DNA from: CBDDKU01 sp965230375
GTDB taxonomy: Bacteria > Bacteroidota > Bacteroidia > Flavobacteriales_D > Cryomorphaceae
Length of the DNA stretch: 64,000 nt
Reading direction: 5' to 3'
Assembly: GCA_965230375.1 (NCBI GenBank)
Contig: CBDDKU010000025.1
Location: 124,001-188,000, forward strand
In this document: positions 7,933 through 17,282 of the stretch, piece after piece
Layout of the letters: each line of letters opens with the position of its first letter
Position numbering within the stretch: position 1 is the stretch's first letter
Translations under genes and position numbers: made by a program
Notes under the pieces: model-generated
The model's input: only the letters and a program-made list of their open reading frames with translations
Told to the model about the DNA's origin: nothing
Database searches by the model: none

Positions 7933-9384
7933 CTAGCTCTCTTTGGTGCTTTCGGCTTTGTTCTTTTGTTCAAATAGCTCAGGGTCAAACCCAAATAGGC
8001 GATCCTTTTTGATCATGACATCGACGTAGTTCGGTACCATCTTTTCCCATCCTGAAACGCCATTCTTGATCATCTGCAAGGCTTCCCGGCTCTGTATCCA
8101 CAATACTTCTGGGTCGAAGTCTTCGAGATCCACCACGCGTCCATTATTGATCAGGTAATCGTATAGCGGACGTAGTCTAGGATGAACCACAATATTGGAA
8201 CTTGTCAAGAGTTCGTTTTCTTTTTCTCCCTGCGAAGGGTAGAGGTATACCTTCAAATCACGTGTGAACAATACCCCGAAGGCTTCCAAAATCCCACCAT
8301 TTAGATCGCGATAGTACTTTTCATTGAATAGTTCAATCATGTGGTTTACACCCATAATCAAGCCCATTCGTTTCTTCGTGAAGGTTGAGAAGTACTGGAT
8401 CAACTTGTAATATTCCGAATAGTTCGAGATCATTACCGTCTGACCTAACGAGCACAATACATCTGCTCGATCAAGGAAATCTTGCTCATCAATGCTCCCA
8501 TCAGCTTTTAGATTGCTTAAGGTGATTTCGAACAAAACTTTCAAATCATCTGACTCTACTCGATTCTCTTTCACGAAAGCGTTGTAGCCGTTGATGATCA
8601 TGTCGATATTGACCTTGGTAACAGGCCGGAAACTTCCGCGAATAGCTAAGATGTTCTTCTTGTAAAGTACATCAGCTGGCTGTAAGTTTTTCCCGTCGGG
8701 GCTGAAAATTACAGCATCGGTCATACCGTTTTTGACGAGTTGAAGACTGAGAAGGCGGTTGTCTACTTGTTCAAAATCTGGACCTTCCATCGATATCATA
8801 TCGATTTCAATCTGGTCGCGATCTAAGTTGTCGTAAAGCGATTTGAGAAATTCAGTCGGATTCTGGTAGTAGAAGTAACATCCGTAGAGCATGTTCACCC
8901 CAATTACCCCAATGGTCTCTTGCTGAAGCGCAGCATCATTTTCGTGCAAATGCACGTGACAGATTACTTCATTTGGCGCTTTCTCCGGACTCGTCTGGAA
9001 CTTGATTCCCATCCATCCGTGGCCTTTGTAACGCTTCTTAAAGTCGATAGTGGCTACGGTGTTGGCATATGAAAAGAACTTTTTAGACGGGTGAACATCC
9101 CGATTAAGACGCTCTTCGATCAAACCGTACTCGTGGTTGATCATTTTACGCAACCGTGGTTCGCAGACGTATCTGTTCTTCTCTTCCTTTCCGTAAATCG
9201 CATCGCTCACGTCCTTGTCGTACGCCGACATGGTTTTCGCGATGGTCCCAGAAGCACCGCCAGCCCTAAAAAAGTGACGCACAACTTCTTGTCCGGCGCC
9301 AATCTCCGAGAAGGTTCCGTAAATGCTAGGATCTAAGTTTAATCTTAGCGCTTTTTGTTTGGCTGTGAGAATGACCCGTTCCAA
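7933..9384 (-). CDS. Conserved Bacteroidota protein of unknown function
   Basis: 483 aa from a TTG start. An in-frame TAG lies 12 bases upstream and no ATG or GTG fits between, so the TTG is likely real. Seen: a conserved N-terminus, ILTAKQKALRLNLDPSIYGT followed by an FRAGGASGTIAKTMSAYDK stretch. No signal peptide or membrane span. I recognise it as a protein widespread in this phylum that has been given various automated names, but I know of no demonstrated function. It ends in a charged, low-complexity tail. Confidence 0.75.
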   Translation of the reverse strand: MERVILTAKQKALRLNLDPSIYGTFSEIGAGQEVVRHFFRAGGASGTIAKTMSAYDKDVSDAIYGKEEKNRYVCEPRLRKMINHEYGLIEERLNRDVHPSKKFFSYANTVATIDFKKRYKGHGWMGIKFQTSPEKAPNEVICHVHLHENDAALQQETIGVIGVNMLYGCYFYYQNPTEFLKSLYDNLDRDQIEIDMISMEGPDFEQVDNRLLSLQLVKNGMTDAVIFSPDGKNLQPADVLYKKNILAIRGSFRPVTKVNIDMIINGYNAFVKENRVESDDLKVLFEITLSNLKADGSIDEQDFLDRADVLCSLGQTVMISNYSEYYKLIQYFSTFTKKRMGLIMGVNHMIELFNEKYYRDLNGGILEAFGVLFTRDLKVYLYPSQGEKENELLTSSNIVVHPRLRPLYDYLINNGRVVDLEDFDPEVLWIQSREALQMIKNGVSGWEKMVPNYVDVMIKKDRLFGFDPELFEQKNKAESTKES

Positions 9385-9484
9385 TAGTTCTTTCTAACTT
9401 TAATCCGGTACAATATTAGGGTGTTTCGTGAAAAGAACATAGATTTTACAGACCTTTTTCGAAGCTTTTCCGAAGGAGATATAC

Positions 9485-10258
9485 ATGGATAAAAAACTGA
9501 CATTTTTAGGAACCGGAACTTCGCAAGGTGTCCCCGTTATTGGTTGTCAATGTGCGGTTTGCAAGTCGGGTGATCCAAGAGATAATCGCTTGCGCACAGC
9601 TGCCATGATTTCGGTAGGAAATAAGCACATTGTTATAGACACAGGACCCGATTTTCGACAGCAGATGCTTCGAACTGGAATCCGGGATTTGAAGGGAGTG
9701 GTTTTTACACATGCACACAAAGACCATATCGCCGGGCTCGATGATGTCCGTGCATTCAACTTTATCAATAAGCGAGCGATTGATATATACGCTACAGCAG
9801 AAGTTCAGGAAGCATTGAAGCGAGAATTTCACTACGTGTTCAGCGACTTTAAATACCCGGGAATACCTCAGCTTGACCTGCACACAATCGATGGAAATAA
9901 ACCTTTTGATGTAAGTGGTGTAGAAATGGTTCCAATTGAAGTCATGCATTACAAGCTTCCGGTACTTGGTTTTCGAGTATCCAACATGGCCTATATCACA
10001 GACGCCAACTACATTGCACCCGAGGAGATGGAAAAACTAAAAGACTTGGATGTCCTTGTCTTAAATGCGCTGCGCAAGGAGAAGCACATTTCACACTTTA
10101 CCCTCGATGAAGCGATTGAAATAGTCGAGAGGTTAAAACCAAAAAGAGCATATTTCACCCACATTTCTCACCTGATGGGAAAACACGAAGAAGTGGAGAA
10201 GCTATTGCCCGATGGTATTTTCTTGGCTCAAGACGGTTTAGAAACCACCTTTTCTTAG
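9485..10258 (+). CDS. Metallo-beta-lactamase-fold hydrolase, PhnP-like
   Basis: 257 aa. The metal-binding motif THAHKDH is at residues 75-81 and GTGTSQGVP opens the fold. An extra CxCxxC cluster at Cys21, Cys23 and Cys26 corresponds to the structural zinc site known in PhnP, a phosphodiesterase of cyclic ribose phosphate. Further histidines appear at VMHYKLP and THISHL. No phosphonate genes are near, so the substrate is unknown; a phosphodiester is the best guess. A strong ribosome binding site (aaggagat) sits 7 bases upstream. Confidence 0.8.
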   Translation: MDKKLTFLGTGTSQGVPVIGCQCAVCKSGDPRDNRLRTAAMISVGNKHIVIDTGPDFRQQMLRTGIRDLKGVVFTHAHKDHIAGLDDVRAFNFINKRAIDIYATAEVQEALKREFHYVFSDFKYPGIPQLDLHTIDGNKPFDVSGVEMVPIEVMHYKLPVLGFRVSNMAYITDANYIAPEEMEKLKDLDVLVLNALRKEKHISHFTLDEAIEIVERLKPKRAYFTHISHLMGKHEEVEKLLPDGIFLAQDGLETTFS

Positions 10259-11526
10259 AGCGAGGAAGCTCGGAACTGCCCTTTGGCTACGATACCAATA
10301 ACACGCCCTTTCATGGTGACACCTTCACTGAGCGTATTGTAAGCTTTGGTGTGCATCTTCGATCGATTTACTTGAGTCTCTCCTGAAAGTGTAAACAGGG
10401 TCAATTCAGCGTCTTGTCCTTCTTCAATCTCAGGTGGGGCAATGTTGAGAACATCTCTCGGCCCTAAGGTAAAAGTAGAAACCAAGCGATCTATAGAAAC
10501 CTTTCCTTCACAATTGTTCCAGATCATGGGGAAAAAAGTCTCGACATTGGCTTGCCCAAAGCTCGCGAAGTCAAACTCCAGCTTTTTATGCTCTTCATCT
10601 TCAGGACTGTGATCAGAGCTGATAACATCTATCTCGCCTGCTTCCAGTCTTTCTATCAGCGCTGATTGATTCGACACGGAGCGGAGAGGGGGTATCACCT
10701 TGTAAAACGAATTGAAATTCTCGAGTGCAGACTCGTTAAAGGCCAGATGAGACGCGGCTACTTCGGCCGTCACGTGCACCCCATCCGCTTTAGCGCTGGC
10801 CACTAGGTCAATGGACTTAGCTGTTGAAAGTGGGCCAAGGTGCAATCTTCCACCGGTATAATCGGCGATTGTCAAGTCTCTGCGCACTTCCATTTCTTCC
10901 GAAATCGTCGGGATTCCCTTTAAACCCAGAGATGTTGAAAGGGCGCCTTCGTTCATCTGTCCGTTAGGGCTCAAAGTCTCGTCGTAGGGAAACTGCATGA
11001 CAGCAGCATTGAAATTTTTGCAGTAGAGCAGCGCTCTTTGCAATAAGCCGGATTCTGAAATCGAGTGTTTTCCATCGCCAAACCCTACAGCCCCAGCCAG
11101 GTGCATGTCGTACATCTCCGACAAACTCTTTCCTAAACATCCCTGCGAAACCGTTCCAATAGGATAGAGATTCACAAGGCTATCGCTTGCGCTTCCAAGA
11201 AGGTATTTTACCTGCCCCTTGGAGTCTATTGGTGGGTTGGTTTGCGGTGAAGTTGCAACAGCTGTGAATCCACCATTTGCAGCAGCCTTGAGCCCCGACT
11301 GAATATCTTCCTTGATCTCATCGCCCGGATCCCGAAAATTGGCGCGCATATCCATCCAGCCGATTGAGACACAAAGGTCTTTTTCAGAAATCTCAACATC
11401 TGCAGAGTCAGTAATATTCTCAGAAATAGACGTGATTTTTCCATCTTCAATCAAAATGTCTCTGACTTTACCATTCAGCGGGTGGCGATTGTCTACTATA
11501 GTGGCTTTGGAGATTTTGATTTTCAT
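10255..11526 (-). CDS. Dihydroorotase-like amidohydrolase lacking the HxH motif
   Basis: 423 aa, class I dihydroorotase / amidohydrolase fold: an N-terminal beta domain, then FRDPGDEIKEDIQSGLKAAA and a late SDHSPEDEEHK loop. In active dihydroorotases the first strand carries DxHxH for the metal centre; here that site reads DMRAN (Arg61, Asn63), so two metal ligands are missing. Homologues in Flavobacteria can show the same loss. It may be a non-catalytic partner of aspartate carbamoyltransferase, as with pseudo-DHOases, or have another role. Seven bases separate it from the BatA-like gene upstream. Confidence 0.75.
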   Translation of the reverse strand: MKIKISKATIVDNRHPLNGKVRDILIEDGKITSISENITDSADVEISEKDLCVSIGWMDMRANFRDPGDEIKEDIQSGLKAAANGGFTAVATSPQTNPPIDSKGQVKYLLGSASDSLVNLYPIGTVSQGCLGKSLSEMYDMHLAGAVGFGDGKHSISESGLLQRALLYCKNFNAAVMQFPYDETLSPNGQMNEGALSTSLGLKGIPTISEEMEVRRDLTIADYTGGRLHLGPLSTAKSIDLVASAKADGVHVTAEVAASHLAFNESALENFNSFYKVIPPLRSVSNQSALIERLEAGEIDVISSDHSPEDEEHKKLEFDFASFGQANVETFFPMIWNNCEGKVSIDRLVSTFTLGPRDVLNIAPPEIEEGQDAELTLFTLSGETQVNRSKMHTKAYNTLSEGVTMKGRVIGIVAKGQFRASSL

Positions 11527-11533
11527 GAGAGCG

Positions 11534-13591
11534 CTATTTCCAGAATCTTAAAACGAGTGACTCGATGAGCAGAAAACTCAATGCTAAAATTAGACAGATT
11601 TTCCAAAGCTCCTTTTCAGTCGATGCCGTATTTATCTCGTTTTTGAAATCGTTGTCAAGACCGTTGAAGATGCGAACCTTTTCCAGACCATTTTTTTCAA
11701 GCTCTTCTTCGATCTCATCCGCGTTGAAGGATGCCAAATCAGATTCACTTCGATCGTAGTTCATTCCTATTGAACCAATCCAGCTTTCACTTATTCTGAC
11801 TTGGTAATTTCCGGCTTCTTCGATCCCTTGAGAAGCGTTGATCTGTACTTTTCCTTCTCTAAACTGAAAACCGGGAATGATGTCGACATTCATGGATTCG
11901 TTAATGAGATGCACAACCGATTCGTCAGTTTGAGCAAACTCGTTTGGTAGATCCACACTAAAAAGGCCGTTTCCAATCTTTTCAATCAAAGGAGTATTAC
12001 TTTTGCTCAGCTCAGCAATCCGCAGTAAAATTGGAACAAAAAGCGCGTTCCTGCTCAAGCTGTTTTCGGGTTGGCTCAGCGGAGCGGTCAACACGTAGGC
12101 AGTTCCACCACCTTTTTGATACGAGGTTAAAAATGGATCGCCATTTCCAAACGCCAAAATACTGTTTGATCTGGAGTGGGTGTTTAGCGAAAGAGGGGTA
12201 TAAGCTCCTGATGTTGGTAGAGCTACATTCTTGGGGATTTTCTCAAATACCCCTTCAAAAATAGGGTGCTCAACATTGATTTCTCTCACTTGAAATTCTC
12301 CGGACCTTGCTTTGCGCATGGCATCTCCGTTGAGCTGAGCTAAAAATCCATTGTAGGAGCTGAGATCGGGATCAGCACTTGGGTTTACGAGAACGGCTCC
12401 ACCATTCGCACAAAATGTAGCTAGTTCTGATGCGAGTCCCGTTGGGATTTCTGCGAGCTCATTCAAGATCACTAAATCTTGCTGATTCAGTTTGCTGTAG
12501 TCGATTTGATTGAAAGGAGACTCTTGGTAGGAAATCAGCGAATCGCTCTTAAATACCGAGCGGATTCCTTTTGGTGCCGAGCTTTCTCCATTCACCAGTA
12601 CCAAGACGTCTATCTGATTATAGACGGCATAAGAGAAGTAGTAGTGATCGTCGTAGGTCACCGGGTGATCGTCAACATGCACACGTGCTTCCTTAATTCC
12701 CGGGGTGCTGTGGACGAAATGCAAGGCGGTGTCGACAGCCATTTCTGCCCCGGCCCCGATTGAGCCAATGGCTTTTTGCTCCCCGTTTATCACCAACTTG
12801 ATCGGAATGTCTGAGATCGGATTAGCACCAGTGTTGACTATCCGAATATTTAGCTTTTCAGAATTCCCAACTGTCCTGACGGGTGAGTCAAACCACACGG
12901 TATCGATGAATATATTGGCCGGGTAGGAGCGCTCGATATGGACCAAAGAATAGGTCACATTTGAATCTATCGGCAGCTCTTCAAAGTCGAACTGAGACTT
13001 CTGAAAATCACTGATGATGTAGGCCGACAATCGATCACTTTGGCCATTGCCCAACAATTGGTCATTCTGTCGCTCCAAAATCTTCGAGAGCTTGTTGGTG
13101 CGCGGAGAATAGTCGGTGCGTGTAGCCCAATTGGCGAAGGTTTCACTCGTGATAAAGTGTTGGTGCTCCGATTTGAAATCTTGGGTCAAAAGCTGGAATC
13201 GATCATCTACGTCGTGGGCTTGAACAATGTCGATGGCTTTGTTTTTTGCAACTTCAATAAGTTCACCTGACTCACTCTCGCCTTGCATGCTGAAGGAATT
13301 ATCGACGAAAATGGAAACCTGTCGTTTTCCAGCTTTCGTCACTTGATTATCAAGTGGGATATAGGGTTGGGCGAATGCAAATACCAGAGCTGCCAAGGCG
13401 AGCATCCGCATGGCGAGTACAAATAGGTGCTTAAGCTTGTTTTGATTCTGAGTTTGGTGTTTAATTTCCTTTAGAAATCGAACATTGGTAAACTCAATTT
13501 TCTTGAACCGACGAAAATTGAAAAGGTGAACCAGGATAGGAATTGCCAGAGCAAATAGGGCGTACAGAAATCCGGGATACAAAAATTCCAT
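11534..13591 (-). CDS. BatA-like membrane protein with vWA domain
   Basis: 685 aa. N-terminal double transmembrane region (residues about 5-25 and 55-80) of the BatA/aerotolerance-regulator type, with the conserved LVHLFNFRRFKKIEFTNVRFL stretch after the first span. Then a von Willebrand A-like domain with the MIDAS start DNSFSMQGES near residue 97, a large extracytoplasmic segment, and a C-terminal membrane span before a short basic tail. Batch homologues act in envelope stress and oxygen tolerance with MoxR ATPases, but none is adjacent here. Function is inferred from architecture. Confidence 0.75.
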   Translation of the reverse strand: MEFLYPGFLYALFALAIPILVHLFNFRRFKKIEFTNVRFLKEIKHQTQNQNKLKHLFVLAMRMLALAALVFAFAQPYIPLDNQVTKAGKRQVSIFVDNSFSMQGESESGELIEVAKNKAIDIVQAHDVDDRFQLLTQDFKSEHQHFITSETFANWATRTDYSPRTNKLSKILERQNDQLLGNGQSDRLSAYIISDFQKSQFDFEELPIDSNVTYSLVHIERSYPANIFIDTVWFDSPVRTVGNSEKLNIRIVNTGANPISDIPIKLVINGEQKAIGSIGAGAEMAVDTALHFVHSTPGIKEARVHVDDHPVTYDDHYYFSYAVYNQIDVLVLVNGESSAPKGIRSVFKSDSLISYQESPFNQIDYSKLNQQDLVILNELAEIPTGLASELATFCANGGAVLVNPSADPDLSSYNGFLAQLNGDAMRKARSGEFQVREINVEHPIFEGVFEKIPKNVALPTSGAYTPLSLNTHSRSNSILAFGNGDPFLTSYQKGGGTAYVLTAPLSQPENSLSRNALFVPILLRIAELSKSNTPLIEKIGNGLFSVDLPNEFAQTDESVVHLINESMNVDIIPGFQFREGKVQINASQGIEEAGNYQVRISESWIGSIGMNYDRSESDLASFNADEIEEELEKNGLEKVRIFNGLDNDFKNEINTASTEKELWKICLILALSFLLIESLVLRFWK

Positions 13592-13651
13592 CGGGTGTCA
13601 AATATACACGGAATACTTGAAGTAGAAATGCTAAATATTCCTTCTGTTTTT

Positions 13652-14611
13652 CTACTCGATTGGGATCGGGTCGAAAGCGTTAAATCCTTCCGGTGTGCGA
13701 TACTGATACTGATCTGTTTCCATGTCTAAGGCCACAATCTGACTTTTGTCCAGACCAGTTGTGTTGTAGTACAAGGTCTTTCCATCTTTCGACCATGCCG
13801 GATTTTCGGCCAACTCGAGTTCGAAAAGATAATTCAGTCCAGACCCGTATTCATAAACGGCAATCGATGATTGAAATGCAATGGCCAATAAACCGGTGGG
13901 TGACCAGTTATACGATTTGATTTCAACTCCAGTATCCATCAAAAGGGTGCGCTCACCCGTTTCAATGTCGCAGCGCACTAGACTGAAATTGACCGCATCA
14001 GTCTGTATGTATGAAATACTATTCGTTCCGGGAATCATCGCCTGCTTACTATTGCTGTATAAGGGGTCTGATAATTCACTAACCAAGCTGTCGCTGATAC
14101 TCAGTTTGTAAATATTCTCAAACCTGTTCCGAAGTGACTTGAAAAATAAAATGTTCGGATCGGACTCATGAAATAAGGGATCAGCATCGATAGCTGCATT
14201 GAAGGTCACCTGCTGACGCTGACCTGACTCCAGATTCAGAATGAAAATATCTCTGTTTCCAGATTTCCCAGACATGTAAGCTAGCGACTTGCCGTCACTT
14301 GACCATGCCGGTGCAGAATCTAGCTCTGGGCTGTTGGTGTAATTACTGTCAACTCCGTTGAGGAGATTGATCACCCTAATATCCCAATTGCCCATTTCTT
14401 CGCTAAGGTATGCCAGGTGTGTTCCATTTGGCGATATCGCAGGATTTAGTGCTTTGGAACTTCCCGAAGAAATCAAGGTCACACTATCTGCTTGATCTAT
14501 TTTAAAAATCAAGGCTGTGCCCGTATCCTTCGTACTAAAAATTATTTCGGGCTGCCTCGGCGTACACCCAAAAATCAAGAGCCCACTGAAGAGCACCAGA
14601 ATAAATCTCAT
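13652..14611 (-). CDS. TolB-like beta-propeller (PD40) lipoprotein
   Basis: 319 aa. Lipobox LLIFGC near residue 16 marks a lipoprotein. Repeated PD40 motifs such as NPAISPNGTHLAYLS, APAWSSDGKSLAYMS and NPAWSKDGKTLYYN indicate a beta-propeller resembling the TolB C-terminal half. Probably periplasmic and membrane-anchored, binding a protein partner. It starts 11 bases after the alpha/beta hydrolase stop lies upstream on the strand, so it may be co-transcribed with it. Confidence 0.7.
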   Translation of the reverse strand: MRFILVLFSGLLIFGCTPRQPEIIFSTKDTGTALIFKIDQADSVTLISSGSSKALNPAISPNGTHLAYLSEEMGNWDIRVINLLNGVDSNYTNSPELDSAPAWSSDGKSLAYMSGKSGNRDIFILNLESGQRQQVTFNAAIDADPLFHESDPNILFFKSLRNRFENIYKLSISDSLVSELSDPLYSNSKQAMIPGTNSISYIQTDAVNFSLVRCDIETGERTLLMDTGVEIKSYNWSPTGLLAIAFQSSIAVYEYGSGLNYLFELELAENPAWSKDGKTLYYNTTGLDKSQIVALDMETDQYQYRTPEGFNAFDPIPIE

Positions 14612-14622
14612 AAAAAGGGTAA

Positions 14623-15609
14623 TTATTGAACTGGAGTCATTCCCAGAACTTCTTCCGCAAAGATAGAAGCCGTTTCGAAAACTTCGGGTTGGGAACCCGA
14701 CTTTGGGCCATATGCTATTACGTGGTCTCCAGCGTTTGGAAACTCAACAAATCGCTTTTTTTCCTCCGGGGTGCTTAGAGACTCGTGCATCCAACGCATC
14801 GCTTCCACTCTCACCACAGGGTCTTGATGTAGCTCGTCTTTGTAATAAGTTCCAGTAAATACCGGGCAATTGATTTGGCGAAAGGTCTCTTCTGTACAAG
14901 CTGTCTCCACCAACTCCTGAAGCGCAACAACAGATTCAAGACGATATTTGGCATACCAATATTTCTTCGCTTCTTCACTCGCTTCCAACTCTCGAAAATT
15001 ACCGCCAAAGTAGAGTTTCGATATCTGGAGCCCCCAGGGATTATTCACCAGAAAGGCCAATGGATCGTTAACTTCGATATTGGGAGAAAAATTGATACAT
15101 CCAGCAATTTCTGGATAAGTAGCCGCTAGCTTAAGCGCGAGGGTTCCACCAGTTGATGTGCTCATTAAGATGACCTTATCGCCAAGACTTTTTCCTATAG
15201 CATAGGCTTCTTTGGCGGAGTTCCACAGCCTATCGGCCGTTAAGGCATACATGGCATCCGTAGTATCGAGACCGTGGTCAGAAAGTCGGGCAAGGAACAT
15301 ATTGCATCCAAACTTTTTGGCAAAATCGATGTGGGTGGGGAATCCTTCATGCTCACTTGCTGAGAACCCGTGCAAGTAAACCACGGCATACTCGGTTTTT
15401 GACTTCGCCTCCGGATCGTTCCACACGATTCTGGCTTCATTTCCCGGTTTTATTTGGTGGCCTTGTTCCATGGCTACCACATACGTCTCAAGCGCACCAG
15501 CAGTAGTAGGTACATCTGGAAGTTCGGTCAGGTACTTGGGGGTAGATGGGTTTGGGCCAAGTAGGTAGATCAGTACTACTGCTAGGATGGCTATTGCGAC
15601 TTTTTTCAT
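14623..15609 (-). CDS. Alpha/beta hydrolase, membrane-anchored or secreted
   Basis: 328 aa with an N-terminal hydrophobic segment (residues about 4-20). Fold markers: YLHGFSASEHEGFP for the oxyanion loop, nucleophile elbow MSTSTGG, acid in KDELHQDP and the histidine in NAGDHVIAYG near the C-terminus. The elbow reads S-x-S-x-G in place of the usual G-x-S-x-G. Substrate unknown. It sits 14 bases downstream of the TIGR02757 gene, in one run with the LolD-type ATPase gene. Confidence 0.7.
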   Translation of the reverse strand: MKKVAIAILAVVLIYLLGPNPSTPKYLTELPDVPTTAGALETYVVAMEQGHQIKPGNEARIVWNDPEAKSKTEYAVVYLHGFSASEHEGFPTHIDFAKKFGCNMFLARLSDHGLDTTDAMYALTADRLWNSAKEAYAIGKSLGDKVILMSTSTGGTLALKLAATYPEIAGCINFSPNIEVNDPLAFLVNNPWGLQISKLYFGGNFRELEASEEAKKYWYAKYRLESVVALQELVETACTEETFRQINCPVFTGTYYKDELHQDPVVRVEAMRWMHESLSTPEEKKRFVEFPNAGDHVIAYGPKSGSQPEVFETASIFAEEVLGMTPVQ

Positions 15610-15623
15610 AGGTGCCCTTGAAA

Positions 15624-16394
15624 TTAAAACTTTTCGAACGCTCCGAGACCAAAAAGTGCAAAATCGTACTTAATCGGATCGATTGGGTCAAATTCCTTTA
15701 GTCGATTGGTGAGCTCGACTACCGATTTCCAGTCGTTTTGTTTGCGCTCCAGCAGCCCCAGTTTTCTGCCTACATTGGATGTGTGTACGTCCAGGGGAAT
15801 GTATAGATCAGCTGTGGACCACGATTTCCAAATACCGAAATCTATTCCCTGACTATCGTCTCTGACCATCCAGCGCAAATACATATTCATGCGTTTGGCG
15901 GCAGATCCCTTCAGCGGATCGGGTAGGTGTTTTTGCGTGCGAGACAAGTGGGGGAAGGAGAAAAAGAACGATTTAAAGCGGTTCCATCCAGAACCAGAGT
16001 CTTTTGACTCCTGATCAAAAGCTTTGAGAAGAACCTTTTCTAACCCACCGTGCTGGCGATAGATTTTTTGAAGAATAGTCATGTAGGTGATGCAGTCATC
16101 GCTGTTGAAGGTGCGGTGCACGAACGGTTCAAAGCGCTTGAGATCTTTGGGGGAGTGGTTGATGATGAAATCATGGGGCGAATCATCCATCCAGTCCATG
16201 AGTCGTTTCGCATTGTTGATGATGGTCTTGCGTTGCCCCCAGGCAATGGTTGAAGCCAGAAAACCAGCGATTTCAATATCTTCTTTCTTTCCGTATCGGT
16301 GGGGGATTTGAATGGGATCTGATTCGATAAAGTCAGGACGATTGTACCGATCCACTGCTTGATCGAGCAATTTTTTTAGCTCGCTCTCACTCAT
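15624..16394 (-). CDS. TIGR02757/DUF2400 family protein
   Basis: 256 aa, cytosolic. Family pattern: YNRPDFIESDPIQIPHRY near the N-terminus, FLASTIAWGQRKTIINNA, NMYLRWMVRDDSQGIDFGIW and LDVHTSNVGRKLGLL. The segment resembles a helix-hairpin-helix DNA-glycosylase-like fold, but I know of no proven activity. The ATG overlaps the LolD stop in an ATGA, implying translational coupling. Confidence 0.78.
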   Translation of the reverse strand: MSESELKKLLDQAVDRYNRPDFIESDPIQIPHRYGKKEDIEIAGFLASTIAWGQRKTIINNAKRLMDWMDDSPHDFIINHSPKDLKRFEPFVHRTFNSDDCITYMTILQKIYRQHGGLEKVLLKAFDQESKDSGSGWNRFKSFFFSFPHLSRTQKHLPDPLKGSAAKRMNMYLRWMVRDDSQGIDFGIWKSWSTADLYIPLDVHTSNVGRKLGLLERKQNDWKSVVELTNRLKEFDPIDPIKYDFALFGLGAFEKF

Positions 16395-17044
16395 TTGGCA
16401 ATGATTCCATCGACCATTTTGAGCTTACGGTCGGCCATTTCTGCTAACTCCGGATTGTGTGTGACAATGACAAATGTTTGTCCCAGTTTGTCTCTTAGGT
16501 CGAAAAAGAGTTGGTGAAGTTGGTCGGCATTTTTCGAGTCGAGGTTTCCAGAAGGTTCGTCGGCAAAGACAACCGCTGGATTATTAATCAGCGCTCTGGC
16601 CACTGCCACCCGCTGCTGCTCTCCACCCGACATCTGACTCGGTTTGTGTTCTGCCCTTTCCGATAAATTCAAAAGCTCTAGAAGATCCAGTCCTCGCTTC
16701 TTTGCTTCGTTCAGATCTTCTTTGGCGATCATGGCCGGTAGACAAATATTTTCAATAGCCGTAAACTCGGGTAGGAGGTGGTGGAATTGGTAAACGAAAC
16801 CAATTTCTTGATTTCGGAACCGCGACAACTCTTGACGAGAAAGGTTTTCAATCGACTGGCCGTGAATCGAAAGTGTGCCATGGTCTGGTTTGTCGAGCGT
16901 CCCCAGAATCTGTAGTAGGGTAGTTTTTCCGGCTCCAGAGTCTCCAACGATAGAAACAATCTCACCTTGCCTTACTTCAAGGTCTACGCCTTTTAGAACT
17001 TCTAAATTGCCGTATGCTTTACGAATGCCGCTTGCTCGAATCAT
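16391..17044 (-). CDS. lolD: ABC transporter ATP-binding protein, LolD type
   Basis: 217 aa. Walker A GDSGAGKTT near residue 35, signature MSGGEQQR, Walker B VVFADEPSG, and the H-loop VTHNPE. The sequence is of the LolD/MacB class that drives lipoprotein release from the inner membrane or related mechanotransmission. No permease gene is adjacent, as is common in this phylum, so the precise transport partner is inferred. Confidence 0.82.
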   Translation of the reverse strand: MIRASGIRKAYGNLEVLKGVDLEVRQGEIVSIVGDSGAGKTTLLQILGTLDKPDHGTLSIHGQSIENLSRQELSRFRNQEIGFVYQFHHLLPEFTAIENICLPAMIAKEDLNEAKKRGLDLLELLNLSERAEHKPSQMSGGEQQRVAVARALINNPAVVFADEPSGNLDSKNADQLHQLFFDLRDKLGQTFVIVTHNPELAEMADRKLKMVDGIIAK

Positions 17045-17083
17045 GAGCGGCTAAGATAAATGAAATAGATGCTTTTCTGCTTC

Positions 17084-17209
17084 CTATCTTCTTTTTCGAC
17101 TCTTCTTTTTGCTCGATTTACTATTGAGATACCGGGCAAATAAAATCAAGGCTATAATAAAACCTACAACGAGACCTATTTGAGTCATGGGGCCAGCAGC
17201 GAGAAGCAT
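17084..17209 (-). CDS. Small single-span membrane protein (41 aa)
   Basis: Reading frame of 41 codons from an ATG at 17209 to TAG. The peptide has one hydrophobic helix (residues about 10-26, with GLVVGFIIALILF) followed by a strongly basic tail (SKKKSRKRR), as expected for a small inner-membrane protein with a cytoplasmic C-terminus. It lies in the gap between porin and lolD, on the same strand as both. A GGAG lies rather far upstream (about 17 bases). Function unknown. Confidence 0.5.
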   Translation of the reverse strand: MLLAAGPMTQIGLVVGFIIALILFARYLNSKSSKKKSRKRR

Positions 17210-17282
17210 ATTTTTAGAATTTGATCTCCAAAAAGATAAGGAAAGTTTTTAATTGATGTAAACCGGCCGGAATCTCACTGAT

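Noticed and set aside
9506..9949. 147-codon frame antisense to the PhnP-like gene
   Set aside because: Lies entirely within a well-supported gene; no domain and no ribosome binding site.
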